In this document: piece after piece, positions 1 through 6,983 of the stretch | Numbering within the stretch: the stretch's first letter is position 1 | Layout: each line of letters begins with the position of its first letter | Assembly (NCBI RefSeq): GCF_019710475.1 | Contig: NZ_JAJFAX010000003.1 | Coordinates: 372,001-436,000, forward strand | Direction: 5' to 3' | Source of the DNA: Glycomyces sp. TRM65418 | GTDB taxonomy: Bacteria; Actinomycetota; Actinomycetes; Mycobacteriales; Micromonosporaceae | Length of the DNA: 64,000 nt | Position numbers and translations under genes: made by a program | The notes under the pieces: model-generated | What the model saw: only the letters and a program-made list of their open reading frames with translations | What the model was told of the DNA's origin: nothing | Database searches by the model: none

Positions 1-1
1 G

Positions 2-139
2 CCGACCACGCTGCTGTGGGCGTGGCTCATGTTCGGCGAGACCCTCGATGGGGCCGCCTGGATCGGGCTGGGGCTCACGGCCGCGGGCGTCACGCTGGCA
101 CTGCGACGCGGCCGCTCCCGAGAGGCGGTGCATGCCTGA
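2..139 (+). CDS. EamA/DMT-family transporter, C-terminal fragment
   Basis: The window opens inside a gene. The frame from base 2 gives about 45 residues ending at a TGA at 137-139. It shows a hydrophobic segment, the motif FGE, then a glycine/alanine-rich last helix (AAWIGLGLTAAGVTLAL) and a short basic tail. That is the usual end of an EamA-domain (drug/metabolite transporter) protein, where an LxxGE motif precedes the tenth helix. These are inner-membrane permeases for small metabolites; the substrate cannot be inferred. The start lies upstream of the window. Confidence 0.6.
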   Translation, partial: PTTLLWAWLMFGETLDGAAWIGLGLTAAGVTLALRRGRSREAVHA

Positions 140-193
140 CGGGAACGGCCGCGGCGGTCGGATCGGCGCAGTCGCGCGATCAGTGCGCTCGCA

Positions 194-457
194 TCAGTGC
201 GAGGTGCGGTGGCGTCGCTGCGCGATGCCCTCGGCGACGCCGATGAGCAGGACCGAGGCGATCACCGCCACGACGAACCCGAGCACGTTCAGCTCCATGA
301 TGTCGCCGGTGCCCAGCAGGTTCGCGATGGTCCCGCCGATGACGGAGCCGACGAGCCCGAGGAGCAGCGTGGCGAGGATGCCGAGCTGCTGCTTCCCGGG
401 CTTGATGAGGCGGGCGAGCGCACCGATGATGAGCCCTGCGACGATGAATCCGATCAT
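194..457 (-). CDS. GlsB/YeaQ/YmgE family stress-response membrane protein
   Basis: An 87-residue protein with three hydrophobic helices separated by glycine-rich turns. The opening MIGFIVAGLIIGALARLIKPG is the hallmark of the transglycosylase-associated (GlsB/YeaQ/YmgE) family, which normally has 80-90 residues, so it is full length. It is an integral membrane protein, usually induced by envelope or general stress; its biochemical role is unknown. The ATG at 457 is the only sensible start. It lies about 40 bp downstream of a DUF4383 gene on the same strand, also a small membrane protein of stress-linked loci. Confidence 0.85.
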   Translation of the reverse strand: MIGFIVAGLIIGALARLIKPGKQQLGILATLLLGLVGSVIGGTIANLLGTGDIMELNVLGFVVAVIASVLLIGVAEGIAQRRHRTSH

Positions 458-498
458 GAGCTACTCCTTGTTCGCGTTGGCGGTCTGGTGGCGGTCGG

Positions 499-957
499 TC
501 ACCGCTTGGCGCCCCGCCCGAAGATGGCGCCCAGACCGATCATGCCAACGCCGAGGACCAAATGCAGCCAATTGTCCGCATTGTTGACCGGCACGAAGTT
601 CGCAGCGGAGTCCAGGTCGATCAGCAGCCCGTAGAGCCACAGGACCAGATAGATGGCACCGCCGACGAACAGGAACATCAGCGAGCCGCGCACGGAACGC
701 GCCAGGAGGAACCCGGCGATACCGAACAGCAGGTGGACGATGTTGTGAAGCACCGAGACCTCGAAGATCCCGAAGAGCTCGGCCGAGGAATGGTGACCGG
801 CGAAGGTCATCGAGTCGAAGTCGCTGGTGATTCCCGGGACGAACCCGAGGAGGCCCACCAGGAGGAACACCAGGGCGACGAACATGGTCACGACCTGGAC
901 GGGCGCTCGTCCGCCTGTCGCGGAAGTGCCGTGCGCAGAAGATCGCATTTCAGACAT
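499..957 (-). CDS. DUF4383 domain membrane protein
   Basis: 152 residues with about four membrane segments. An N-terminal stretch of some 20 polar residues is followed by a helix ending in FVPGITSDFDSM. Then come a conserved-looking HNIVHLLFGIAGF motif, a third helix with GGAIYLVLW, and a last segment with NWLHLVLGVGMIGLG. This helix order and the two His-containing membrane motifs match DUF4383, an uncharacterised actinobacterial family. The ATG at 957 follows a clear purine-rich ribosome site (GGAAAGGGAG). Its 5' end overlaps the 3' end of the CtaG-like gene by about 70 bp in another frame. Confidence 0.8.
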   Translation of the reverse strand: MSEMRSSAHGTSATGGRAPVQVVTMFVALVFLLVGLLGFVPGITSDFDSMTFAGHHSSAELFGIFEVSVLHNIVHLLFGIAGFLLARSVRGSLMFLFVGGAIYLVLWLYGLLIDLDSAANFVPVNNADNWLHLVLGVGMIGLGAIFGRGAKR

Positions 958-1778
958 CTCAGCTCCCTTTCCTTTCGGTGGCGCTGCCGTAGTTCGGCGC
1001 TGCCGCCCACGGTGTACCCGTCTTGTCCCGGTTCAACACTCGACAGGTGTTTCCGGTAGAGGGCGCCGAACAGGACGGCGGCGACGATCAGCTCCGCGGC
1101 GTCCCCGCCGTAGTACATCAGTTGCGCGGCCGCACGGGCGGACGACGCGTCATGGCCCGCGGGGAGGGCGTGCGCGTAGAGGTACTTGGCCAGGAACGCG
1201 TGAGCGGCCACCGCGACGGCCAGCGCCGCCACGCGGACCGCCGGGCCGGGGCGGTGCGGCGCCGGGTCGGGCCCGATGATCGACCAGGTGAAGAGGTATC
1301 CGGAGGCCAGGTAGTGGACGAGCAGGAGGCCGTGGAGCAGGGGGTGTCGAACGGCGGCCTCGTGCAGCGGCGTCAGCATCACCGCGTAGAGCCCGCCGAC
1401 GCTGAGGAGGACGGCGGTGAACGGATGGCCGAGGCACCGGACGGCCCGCCGCCGCAGCAGCCGGGTCGCCTTGCGCGCCGCGGGCACGGAGAGCGTCCGC
1501 AGCAGCAGGGTCACGGGAGCGCCGAGGACGAGGCCGATCGGCGCGAACATGCCCAGCAGCAGATGCCGCGCCATGTGAGCGACCGGTTCGGGCCCCGCGG
1601 CGAGCGGCGACAGCGCGAGGGCCGCGGTCGCGCAGCCGCTCAACCACAGGACGGTCCGCCGCCGAGACCAGTCGGTCGTGCGCGTCGCGGCCCAGCAGTA
1701 GGGAACGGCAAGAAGGAGCACGACCGCGGCGGCGGTCCAGGGCAGGGGGTCGGCGCCGTGGGCGCCGTGCGCGGTCAT
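888..1778 (-). CDS. Cytochrome c oxidase assembly protein (CtaG_Caa3-like)
   Basis: A 296-residue polytopic membrane protein. It carries the features of the caa3-type oxidase assembly family (CtaG_Caa3): an AHMARHLLLGMFAP helix, then APVTLLLRTL, HPLLHGLLLVHYLASGYLF, and a helix with HAFLAKYLYA. The conserved His/Met residues in these helices are thought to help copper delivery to oxidase subunit I. The start at 1778 was chosen because its ATG overlaps the stop of the upstream DUF2243 gene (ATGA), a pairing common in actinobacteria. The polar tail of some 45 residues runs on to 888 and overlaps the DUF4383 gene; that end is unusual. Confidence 0.75.
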   Translation of the reverse strand: MTAHGAHGADPLPWTAAAVVLLLAVPYCWAATRTTDWSRRRTVLWLSGCATAALALSPLAAGPEPVAHMARHLLLGMFAPIGLVLGAPVTLLLRTLSVPAARKATRLLRRRAVRCLGHPFTAVLLSVGGLYAVMLTPLHEAAVRHPLLHGLLLVHYLASGYLFTWSIIGPDPAPHRPGPAVRVAALAVAVAAHAFLAKYLYAHALPAGHDASSARAAAQLMYYGGDAAELIVAAVLFGALYRKHLSSVEPGQDGYTVGGSAELRQRHRKERELRCLKCDLLRTALPRQADERPSRS

Positions 1779-2236
1779 CGGCGGGGCTCGCCGGAGGCGC
1801 GAGCGCTGAGGGTCAGCGCCGCTCCGGTGAGGATCAGCGTCGCGGCGGCGAGGTTCCACGCCAGGTCGTAGGGCCAGAGCTCGACGTCGTAGCGAATCTG
1901 GTGGAGGCGCAGGAGCTTGTGGACGACGAGGCCGTCGAACAGTTGGAAGGCGCCCGCCCCGAGGAGGAACCCGCCCCAGGCGGCCGTCGGGTGGAGCGTG
2001 CCGCGCCGCCGCAGGGCGGCGAACCAGAAGAAGCCGCCGGTCAGGGCGAGCAGTTCGCCGGCGTGCAGGAGCCCGTCGGACAGGAGCGCGACGTCGGTCG
2101 CGGCGGGGTCGTAGAAGTGGTGCCAGGCCAGGATCTGGTGGAAGACGATCTCGTCGACCGCCGCCATCATCCCGACGCCGATGACGGCGGCCGCCAGCGC
2201 GGACCGGCCGCGGTCGCGCAGGTCGCGTTCATCCAC
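1775..2236 (-). CDS. DUF2243 domain membrane protein
   Basis: 153 residues and four membrane helices. The first carries the family signature DEIVFHQILAWHHFYD. Later motifs are LSDGLLHAGE and GAFQLFDGLVVHKLLRLHQIR. These histidine-rich helices define DUF2243, found almost always beside a CtaG-like oxidase assembly protein, as here. The His pairs suggest a copper or heme role, but no activity is established. Its TGA overlaps the ATG of the CtaG-like gene, so translation is likely coupled. A 77-bp gap separates it from the hemerythrin gene. Confidence 0.85.
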   Translation of the reverse strand: MDERDLRDRGRSALAAAVIGVGMMAAVDEIVFHQILAWHHFYDPAATDVALLSDGLLHAGELLALTGGFFWFAALRRRGTLHPTAAWGGFLLGAGAFQLFDGLVVHKLLRLHQIRYDVELWPYDLAWNLAAATLILTGAALTLSARASGEPRR

Positions 2237-2313
2237 AGTGCACCTCTGCGTGTCCTCGAAGGGGAGGCGGGCGGGACGGTCGCGAAGGGAGGCGTCGCGA
2301 CCGTCCGCGCGGT

Positions 2314-2889
2314 TCAGCCGTTGCGCGACAGCGCGCCGCGCATCGCATCCTTCACCCGGTCGAACACGGCCAGGACCGGTCCGGCGGCGAGGTTCTCGGG
2401 CGCCGTCTCGACTCCCGGGTGCGGGTGCGTGGGCGCCGCCTTCTCGGCGATGCGGACCTGCTTGGCGAGCGTCCGGAGCCGGTCCGGCCCGTGCTGCGCT
2501 CGCAGGTAGCGGAACTCGTACTGCTCCTCGTACTGCGCGTGCGCGAGCACCGCGGCCCGCAGCTTCGCGAACGCGGCCGCGAAGTCCTCGGAGTCGCGGT
2601 CCATCGATTCCAGGCGGGCCAGCGCCTCCTTGGCCTGGTGCTCCTCGTGGAGGCGGTCCTCGACCACGCCTTCGCCGCCGTCGATCGAGCGGCGCGCGAG
2701 CGGGTGCACCACCTCCTCTTCGGCGGTCTCGTGGACGGCGAGCAGGCGCACCAGCCGCGCGAACGCCTCGTCGCGGGCGTCACCGGACGCGCGCTGCACC
2801 TCGGCGAAGAGGTCCCTGATGAGCATGTGCTGGCCCGCGAGCAGGTCGATGAGGTCCTCGACGTGCTCGGGGCGGTTCTCCACGGTCAT
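2314..2889 (-). CDS. Hemerythrin HHE-domain protein
   Basis: 191 residues in a four-helix bundle pattern with the histidine/glutamate spacing of HHE hemerythrins: QHMLIRDLF in helix 1, HETAEEEVVHP in helix 2, LHEEHQAKE in helix 3 and LAHAQYEEQ in helix 4. These residues would bind a non-heme di-iron centre used for oxygen or nitric-oxide sensing, storage or repair. The extra C-terminal part is proline-rich and probably flexible. It starts only 13 bp after the stop of the ferritin-like gene, so the two are very likely co-transcribed, suggesting a shared di-iron or redox-stress role. Confidence 0.85.
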   Translation of the reverse strand: MTVENRPEHVEDLIDLLAGQHMLIRDLFAEVQRASGDARDEAFARLVRLLAVHETAEEEVVHPLARRSIDGGEGVVEDRLHEEHQAKEALARLESMDRDSEDFAAAFAKLRAAVLAHAQYEEQYEFRYLRAQHGPDRLRTLAKQVRIAEKAAPTHPHPGVETAPENLAAGPVLAVFDRVKDAMRGALSRNG

Positions 2890-2902
2890 GGCACGGCCCC
2901 CC

Positions 2903-4117
2903 TCACTGCCGGTCCGAGCGCGGTTCGCGCAGTTCGGGCACCGGATGCTCGCCTTCGGTCGAGAGGCGGTAGTCGGTGCCGAACCGCTCGCGGTGCTCGT
3001 CGACCACGCGCTCGCTGGGCGGGGCCTCGCCGCCGTGGATCTCCTCCTGCATGCGCTCGAAGCGCTCGTGGGCCTCGCGCACGTAGCCCGCGCCGAGCGT
3101 GGTGAGGTCGATCTGGGTGTCGAGGAGCTCCCGAACGTAGGCCTTGTTGGGCTCGAAGGTGACCGGTTGCGGCAGTTCGGGGGCGAGCACCTCCTCGGGT
3201 TCGCGTCCGTCGTGCTGGCGCATCAGGTCGCAGGCCAGGCGGAGATGCTCGAGCTCCATGTCGAGGTGGAGCTCCCAGATCGCCTTGATCCTGGGATCGG
3301 ACTCGGTCTGCATGAACGAGTAGTACAGGTAGCACTCGTTGTACTCGTGGTTGACCAGGCGCTCCCACCAGGTCTCGCCGGGGTCCACGAGGGATTCGTA
3401 GTGCGTGACGTGCTCTTCCTCGATCAGTCCGATCTCCTGGTAGAGCTGCCGGGCGATCGGCTCCATGTACTGGGGGCCGACGTTCATGTAGAAGTTCATG
3501 GTCTGCTGCTCGGCGGCCATGATGGTCAGGGCGTGCAGCTTGGAGATCGGTGCGGCGGCCTCGCGGTCGTAGGGCTCGCGCACGTTGTCGTGCGGGTGCC
3601 GGTGGTGGTACTTGGTGGGCCGGCCCGGGATGACCTCGGTGAGGCCGTCGACGATCTTCTCGGCCTTGCGGTGCTGGACCATCTCGTACAGGTTGGAGTA
3701 CCGGTAGAGGTGGTCGAAGTCCTCGAGGACCCCGAACTGGTAGGCCTGCTTGAGGTACGGGTCGGGCTCCATCCGAGCCACCCAGGCGGTGAGGTCGACG
3801 GCGACCTGCTCGTAGGCGATGGTGGTCTCCAGGGCCGAAGCGCTGCCGGGGAGGAGCCAGTTCACCGCCTTCTGCTGCTGGTGCTCGATGTAGCGCACCT
3901 CGGCGAGCTGCCGCTTCACGTCCATGGACGGGCAGTTGCGCGCGAACTGGTGGCTGAAGAGCAGCGCCTCGACCTCGATGCCGTTCATCGCGATGATCCG
4001 GCATCTCGTGTACGGGTCGGCGTGGTCGGGGTCGATCGGCTCCACGTCGAGTTCGCGCCAGTTGCGAAGCTGCTTGTCGAGTGGGATGCCTCGGTGGTCC
4101 AGTGGGTTGAAGCTCAT
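2903..4117 (-). CDS. Ferritin-like (di-iron) domain protein, function unknown
   Basis: 404 residues, mostly long charged helices. Several Glu/His pairs occur at di-iron spacing: VRYIEHQQQ, TTIAYEQ, FDHLYRYS, IEEEHVTHYE and MELEHLRL. They suggest one or two ferritin-like or rubrerythrin-like bundles. No signal peptide or membrane segment is seen. The start at 4117 follows an AAGGGG ribosome site; upstream in-frame codons look non-coding. Placement just before the hemerythrin gene supports an iron or peroxide role. Catalysis (oxygenase, peroxidase, ferroxidase) cannot be told from the sequence. Proteins like this are usually annotated only as hypothetical. Confidence 0.6.
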   Translation of the reverse strand: MSFNPLDHRGIPLDKQLRNWRELDVEPIDPDHADPYTRCRIIAMNGIEVEALLFSHQFARNCPSMDVKRQLAEVRYIEHQQQKAVNWLLPGSASALETTIAYEQVAVDLTAWVARMEPDPYLKQAYQFGVLEDFDHLYRYSNLYEMVQHRKAEKIVDGLTEVIPGRPTKYHHRHPHDNVREPYDREAAAPISKLHALTIMAAEQQTMNFYMNVGPQYMEPIARQLYQEIGLIEEEHVTHYESLVDPGETWWERLVNHEYNECYLYYSFMQTESDPRIKAIWELHLDMELEHLRLACDLMRQHDGREPEEVLAPELPQPVTFEPNKAYVRELLDTQIDLTTLGAGYVREAHERFERMQEEIHGGEAPPSERVVDEHRERFGTDYRLSTEGEHPVPELREPRSDRQ

Positions 4118-4342
4118 GGAGTTCCCCTTGTCGTGGTTCGCTCGTGCGGTCGCCCGCGGCCGGTGACATCGGTGCGCGGCCGTCCCCGAGGACCGCGACC
4201 CCGCATCCGCGGTCCGCGAACCGCCTCTCTCGCACAGCGGCCGATTTAAGCCGTTTCGCGCGGACGAGGCGCCCACCGCCCCTTATGTGCCCCTGTCACC
4301 GCGGGGTGAAACCCGATCCCGGGGAGAGATCCCGACCGACGC

Positions 4343-5518
4343 TCATCGCGACGGGTGGAACACGGCGCGGACGCAGCCGTCCTCCTTGTTCTTGAAGAGC
4401 TCATAGCCTTTGGGGCCTTTGCGCAGCGGCATCACGTGCGTGGCCCAGTGGCGGGTCTCCAGTTCGCCTGCGGCCATCCGCTCCAGGAGCATCGGGATGT
4501 AGCGCTGGCCGTGCTGCTGCGCGGCGCGCACGGTCAGGCCCTTGTTCATGACCGCGCCGAGCGGGAACTTGTCGACCAGGCCGACGAACACGCCGAGGAT
4601 GAAGACGCTGCCGCCCTTGCGGCAGGCGAGGACGGCCTCGCGCACGGCCTGGGACCGGCCGGTCTCCAGGCGCAGGAACTGCTTGGCCTTGTCGTAGGCG
4701 TACTGCGGCCCGGTGCCGTGGGCCTCCATGCCGACCGCTTCGATGCAGACGTCCGGGCCCCTGCCCCCGGTGCGCTCGCGCAGCTCCGCGCCGACGTCCG
4801 TGTCCGTGTAGTCGAGGGTCTCGACGCCGAGGTGCCGCTCGGCCATGTCGAGGCGGTCGCGCAGGCGGTCGATGACGATGACGCGCTCGGCTCCCAGCCG
4901 CCCCGCGCTCCAGGCCGCCATCTGCCCGACCGCGCCGGCTCCCCACACCGCGACGGTGTCGCCGCCGGTCACGCCGCCCAGGTCCGCGCCCATCCATCCG
5001 GTGGGCGCCGCGTCGGAGGCGAACACGGCCGCGTCGTCGTCGAGGCCGTCGGGCACGGGGAACGCGCCGTAGTCGGCGAAGGGCACGCGCACGTATTCGG
5101 CGTGGCTCCCCTGGAAGCCGCCCATCGCGTGCGAGTAGCCGTAGACACCGCCGGTCTCATAGCCCCACAGGGCCGCGCCCATCCCGGCGTTCGGGTTCCC
5201 GTTGTCGCACAGCGACCACTGGCCCTCCTCGCAGTACCGGCAGCGGCCGCAGGCGATGAACGAGGCGACGACGACCCGGTCGCCGACCCGGAGGCGCTCG
5301 ACGCCCGGCCCGATCTCGACGACCTCGCCGATGAACTCGTGGCCGAGGACGTCCCCGGCCTGCATCGCGGGAACGTATCCGCCGATCAGGTGCAGGTCCG
5401 AGCCGCAGGTGGCGCTGGCGCTGACCTTGACGATCGCGTCCTGGTCGTTGAGGATCCGGGGGTCGGGCACGCGTTCGACCGAGAGTTCGTCCACGCCTTG
5501 CCAGCACAGCGCCTTCAC
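4343..5518 (-). CDS. Zinc-dependent alcohol dehydrogenase (formaldehyde-dehydrogenase-like)
   Basis: 391-residue medium-chain dehydrogenase, full length. Catalytic zinc ligands are Cys38 and His60-Glu61 (CGSDLH, GHE). The structural zinc loop uses Cys90, Cys93, Cys96 and Cys104 (CGRCRYC...LC). A Rossmann motif GAGAVG lies near residue 193. The insert after the zinc loop and overall length resemble the glutathione-independent formaldehyde dehydrogenase-like branch, so an NAD(P)-linked oxidation of a small alcohol or aldehyde is likely; the substrate is unknown. It starts with GTG at 5518, overlapping the TGA of the upstream small gene (GTGA), so it is translated from the same message. Confidence 0.88.
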   Translation of the reverse strand: MKALCWQGVDELSVERVPDPRILNDQDAIVKVSASATCGSDLHLIGGYVPAMQAGDVLGHEFIGEVVEIGPGVERLRVGDRVVVASFIACGRCRYCEEGQWSLCDNGNPNAGMGAALWGYETGGVYGYSHAMGGFQGSHAEYVRVPFADYGAFPVPDGLDDDAAVFASDAAPTGWMGADLGGVTGGDTVAVWGAGAVGQMAAWSAGRLGAERVIVIDRLRDRLDMAERHLGVETLDYTDTDVGAELRERTGGRGPDVCIEAVGMEAHGTGPQYAYDKAKQFLRLETGRSQAVREAVLACRKGGSVFILGVFVGLVDKFPLGAVMNKGLTVRAAQQHGQRYIPMLLERMAAGELETRHWATHVMPLRKGPKGYELFKNKEDGCVRAVFHPSR

Positions 5519-5982
5519 AGCCGCCCCTCTCCGCCGGAGCGGCGCGCGAGGGCCCCGATCAGCTTCCCGCCGGGGGTGTGCGGGCGGGTCGGCTCGGTCC
5601 GGAGCACCTCGCCGGTCTCCACGAGCGACTTCGCGTCTCGCAGGGCCCGGCGCACCGATTGACGGGGGTCCTCCCCCGCGATCCGCGACGCGGGGCCCGT
5701 GCGGCCCGCGGTCGCCTCGTCGGGCGGGAGGGCGGCGAGTTCGGTCCCGCGGCCGCCGAGCGCGGGGGTGATCCGCACCCGCAGGCCGGGGAGGTCGAGG
5801 GCGCGCCGCACCCGCTCGTCGCCGGCCACGTCGTCGGGCGGGGCGTTCACCGTCACGGTCAGCCAGCGCGAGTCGCCGAGCGGGGTGCGGCGGATGACGC
5901 GCCGGTTCCGGATCGCGCGCATCGCTTCCCGCAGGACCACCGGACCCGCGGTCAGCGCGATGCTCTTGACGATCGGTTTCAT
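5515..5982 (-). CDS. Conserved hypothetical protein next to alcohol dehydrogenase
   Basis: 155 residues. A basic N-terminal helix (IVKSIALTAGPVVLREAMRAIRNRRVI) leads into a beta-rich stretch containing WLTVTVNAPPDDV, LRVRITPALGGRGTELAALP, and a C-terminal helix. Proteins with this pattern accompany dehydrogenase and SRPBCC genes in actinobacteria; I know no demonstrated function. It is coupled at both ends: its ATG overlaps the stop of a 44-codon gene upstream and its TGA overlaps the GTG of the dehydrogenase. A membrane-associated accessory role is only a guess. Confidence 0.6.
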   Translation of the reverse strand: MKPIVKSIALTAGPVVLREAMRAIRNRRVIRRTPLGDSRWLTVTVNAPPDDVAGDERVRRALDLPGLRVRITPALGGRGTELAALPPDEATAGRTGPASRIAGEDPRQSVRRALRDAKSLVETGEVLRTEPTRPHTPGGKLIGALARRSGGEGRL

Positions 5983-6113
5983 GCCGTCTTCCTTCCGCGC
6001 CCGCCGCTCGCCGGGGCTCCGCGCGTCGCGCGCCGGTTCCGGACGGCGCGCGCCGCTCGGCGCAGCGCCCACATGCCTACGGCTACGGCGATGTTCTTGA
6101 ACAGCCAACTCAT
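5979..6113 (-). CDS. 44-residue small basic protein
   Basis: A short gene beginning at ATG 6113 behind a good ribosome site (GGAGAGG, about 7 nt away) and ending in a TGA that overlaps the ATG of the next gene. The product starts MSWLFKNIAVAVG, a short amphipathic or membrane-binding helix, then turns strongly arginine-rich. Its helix resembles the N-terminus of the following 155-residue protein (both have AVRNRR or AIRNRR motifs), suggesting a local duplication of a small membrane-anchor segment. The translational coupling is the main support. Confidence 0.5.
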   Translation of the reverse strand: MSWLFKNIAVAVGMWALRRAARAVRNRRATRGAPASGGRGRKTA

Positions 6114-6138
6114 ACCGGGGTCCTCTCCGCTCCGCCGC

Positions 6139-6594
6139 TCAGTCGGTTTCGGTCTTGGCCTGCGCCAAGCGCGCCAGGCGGCGAAGCGATTCGCGGTTGC
6201 GGGGCGCGATCAGTCGTGATTGGGCGGACGAGGGCAGTGCCGAGAGCGGTCCCCGTATGACCATCTCGTACATCTTGACGGTCGTGGTCCGGTCGTCGCC
6301 GGTGAGCTCGAAGCGGACGCGGGCCTTGCCGACCGGCCACATCCGGGCCTCCAGGACGAGCAGGCTCGGCGGGTCGACGCGGAGCACTTCGGTGGAGTCC
6401 TCGATGACCAGGGGCCAAGGGCCGATGCTGTGGTGGATGCGGGTGCCCTTGGCGGGCCAGCCCTCGTCGACCTCGCGGATGTGCGAGGCGCCGACGACCC
6501 AGCCGGCGTAACTCCAGCCGTCGGCGAGCACGTCGAACACCGCCTGGGGCGGGACGGGGACGCTGAGCGAGACTCCCGGGTCCGATCCGGCCAT
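6139..6594 (-). CDS. SRPBCC family protein
   Basis: 151 residues. It opens with a typical START/SRPBCC first strand and helix (VSLSVPVPPQAVFDVLADGWSY), then motifs WVVGASHIR and GTRIHHSIGPWP, a middle region of alternating strands, and a C-terminal helix (APRNRESLRRLARLA). This is the helix-grip fold that encloses a hydrophobic ligand cavity; members act in polyketide cyclisation, lipid binding or stress and are often unassigned. The start ATG at 6594 was preferred over upstream in-frame codons, which lack coding character. It lies 25 bp before the 44-codon gene and probably leads this operon. Confidence 0.8.
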   Translation of the reverse strand: MAGSDPGVSLSVPVPPQAVFDVLADGWSYAGWVVGASHIREVDEGWPAKGTRIHHSIGPWPLVIEDSTEVLRVDPPSLLVLEARMWPVGKARVRFELTGDDRTTTVKMYEMVIRGPLSALPSSAQSRLIAPRNRESLRRLARLAQAKTETD

Positions 6595-6983
6595 CGCGGC
6601 ACCTCCTCGTCGCTGACACCGCGCCTTCGGCGGCACAGCGCAAGTACCCTGCGGGCGGTCGCCCAAACCCGCCGCCGACGGCATCGGGGCCGGCGGCGGC
6701 CGCGCTGCCAGGCGTCTCGGCGGGATTGAGCCCTCCATGCTGGACGGATCGGGCGGGGACCGCGCGGCCGGGGCGCGGGAGCGGCGGGGTCCTCGGCGAG
6801 CGGCGGGCTCGGCGCAGGCGGCTCCGGGCCCACGGGCGCCGGACCGGGCGCGGGCGGAGGCCGGTCCGGCGCGAGCGCTGGTCGCAGCGCAGGCGTGCAC
6901 CGCGCGGCACGCGTGCCGGAGCGGCGGTTCGCGTTCGATCGCTCGTCCGGGCCCGGGTGCGGTCCCCCGATGCGGCTTCGCGT
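6595..6983. other. Intergenic region, about 390 bp
   Basis: Between the SRPBCC gene and the end of the CrtI-like gene, both on the minus strand. The sequence is extremely GC-rich and open in several frames, but none shows a plausible start, ribosome site or recognisable protein. It must carry the promoter of the SRPBCC operon, but I could not pick a convincing -35/-10 pair. Confidence 0.4.
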
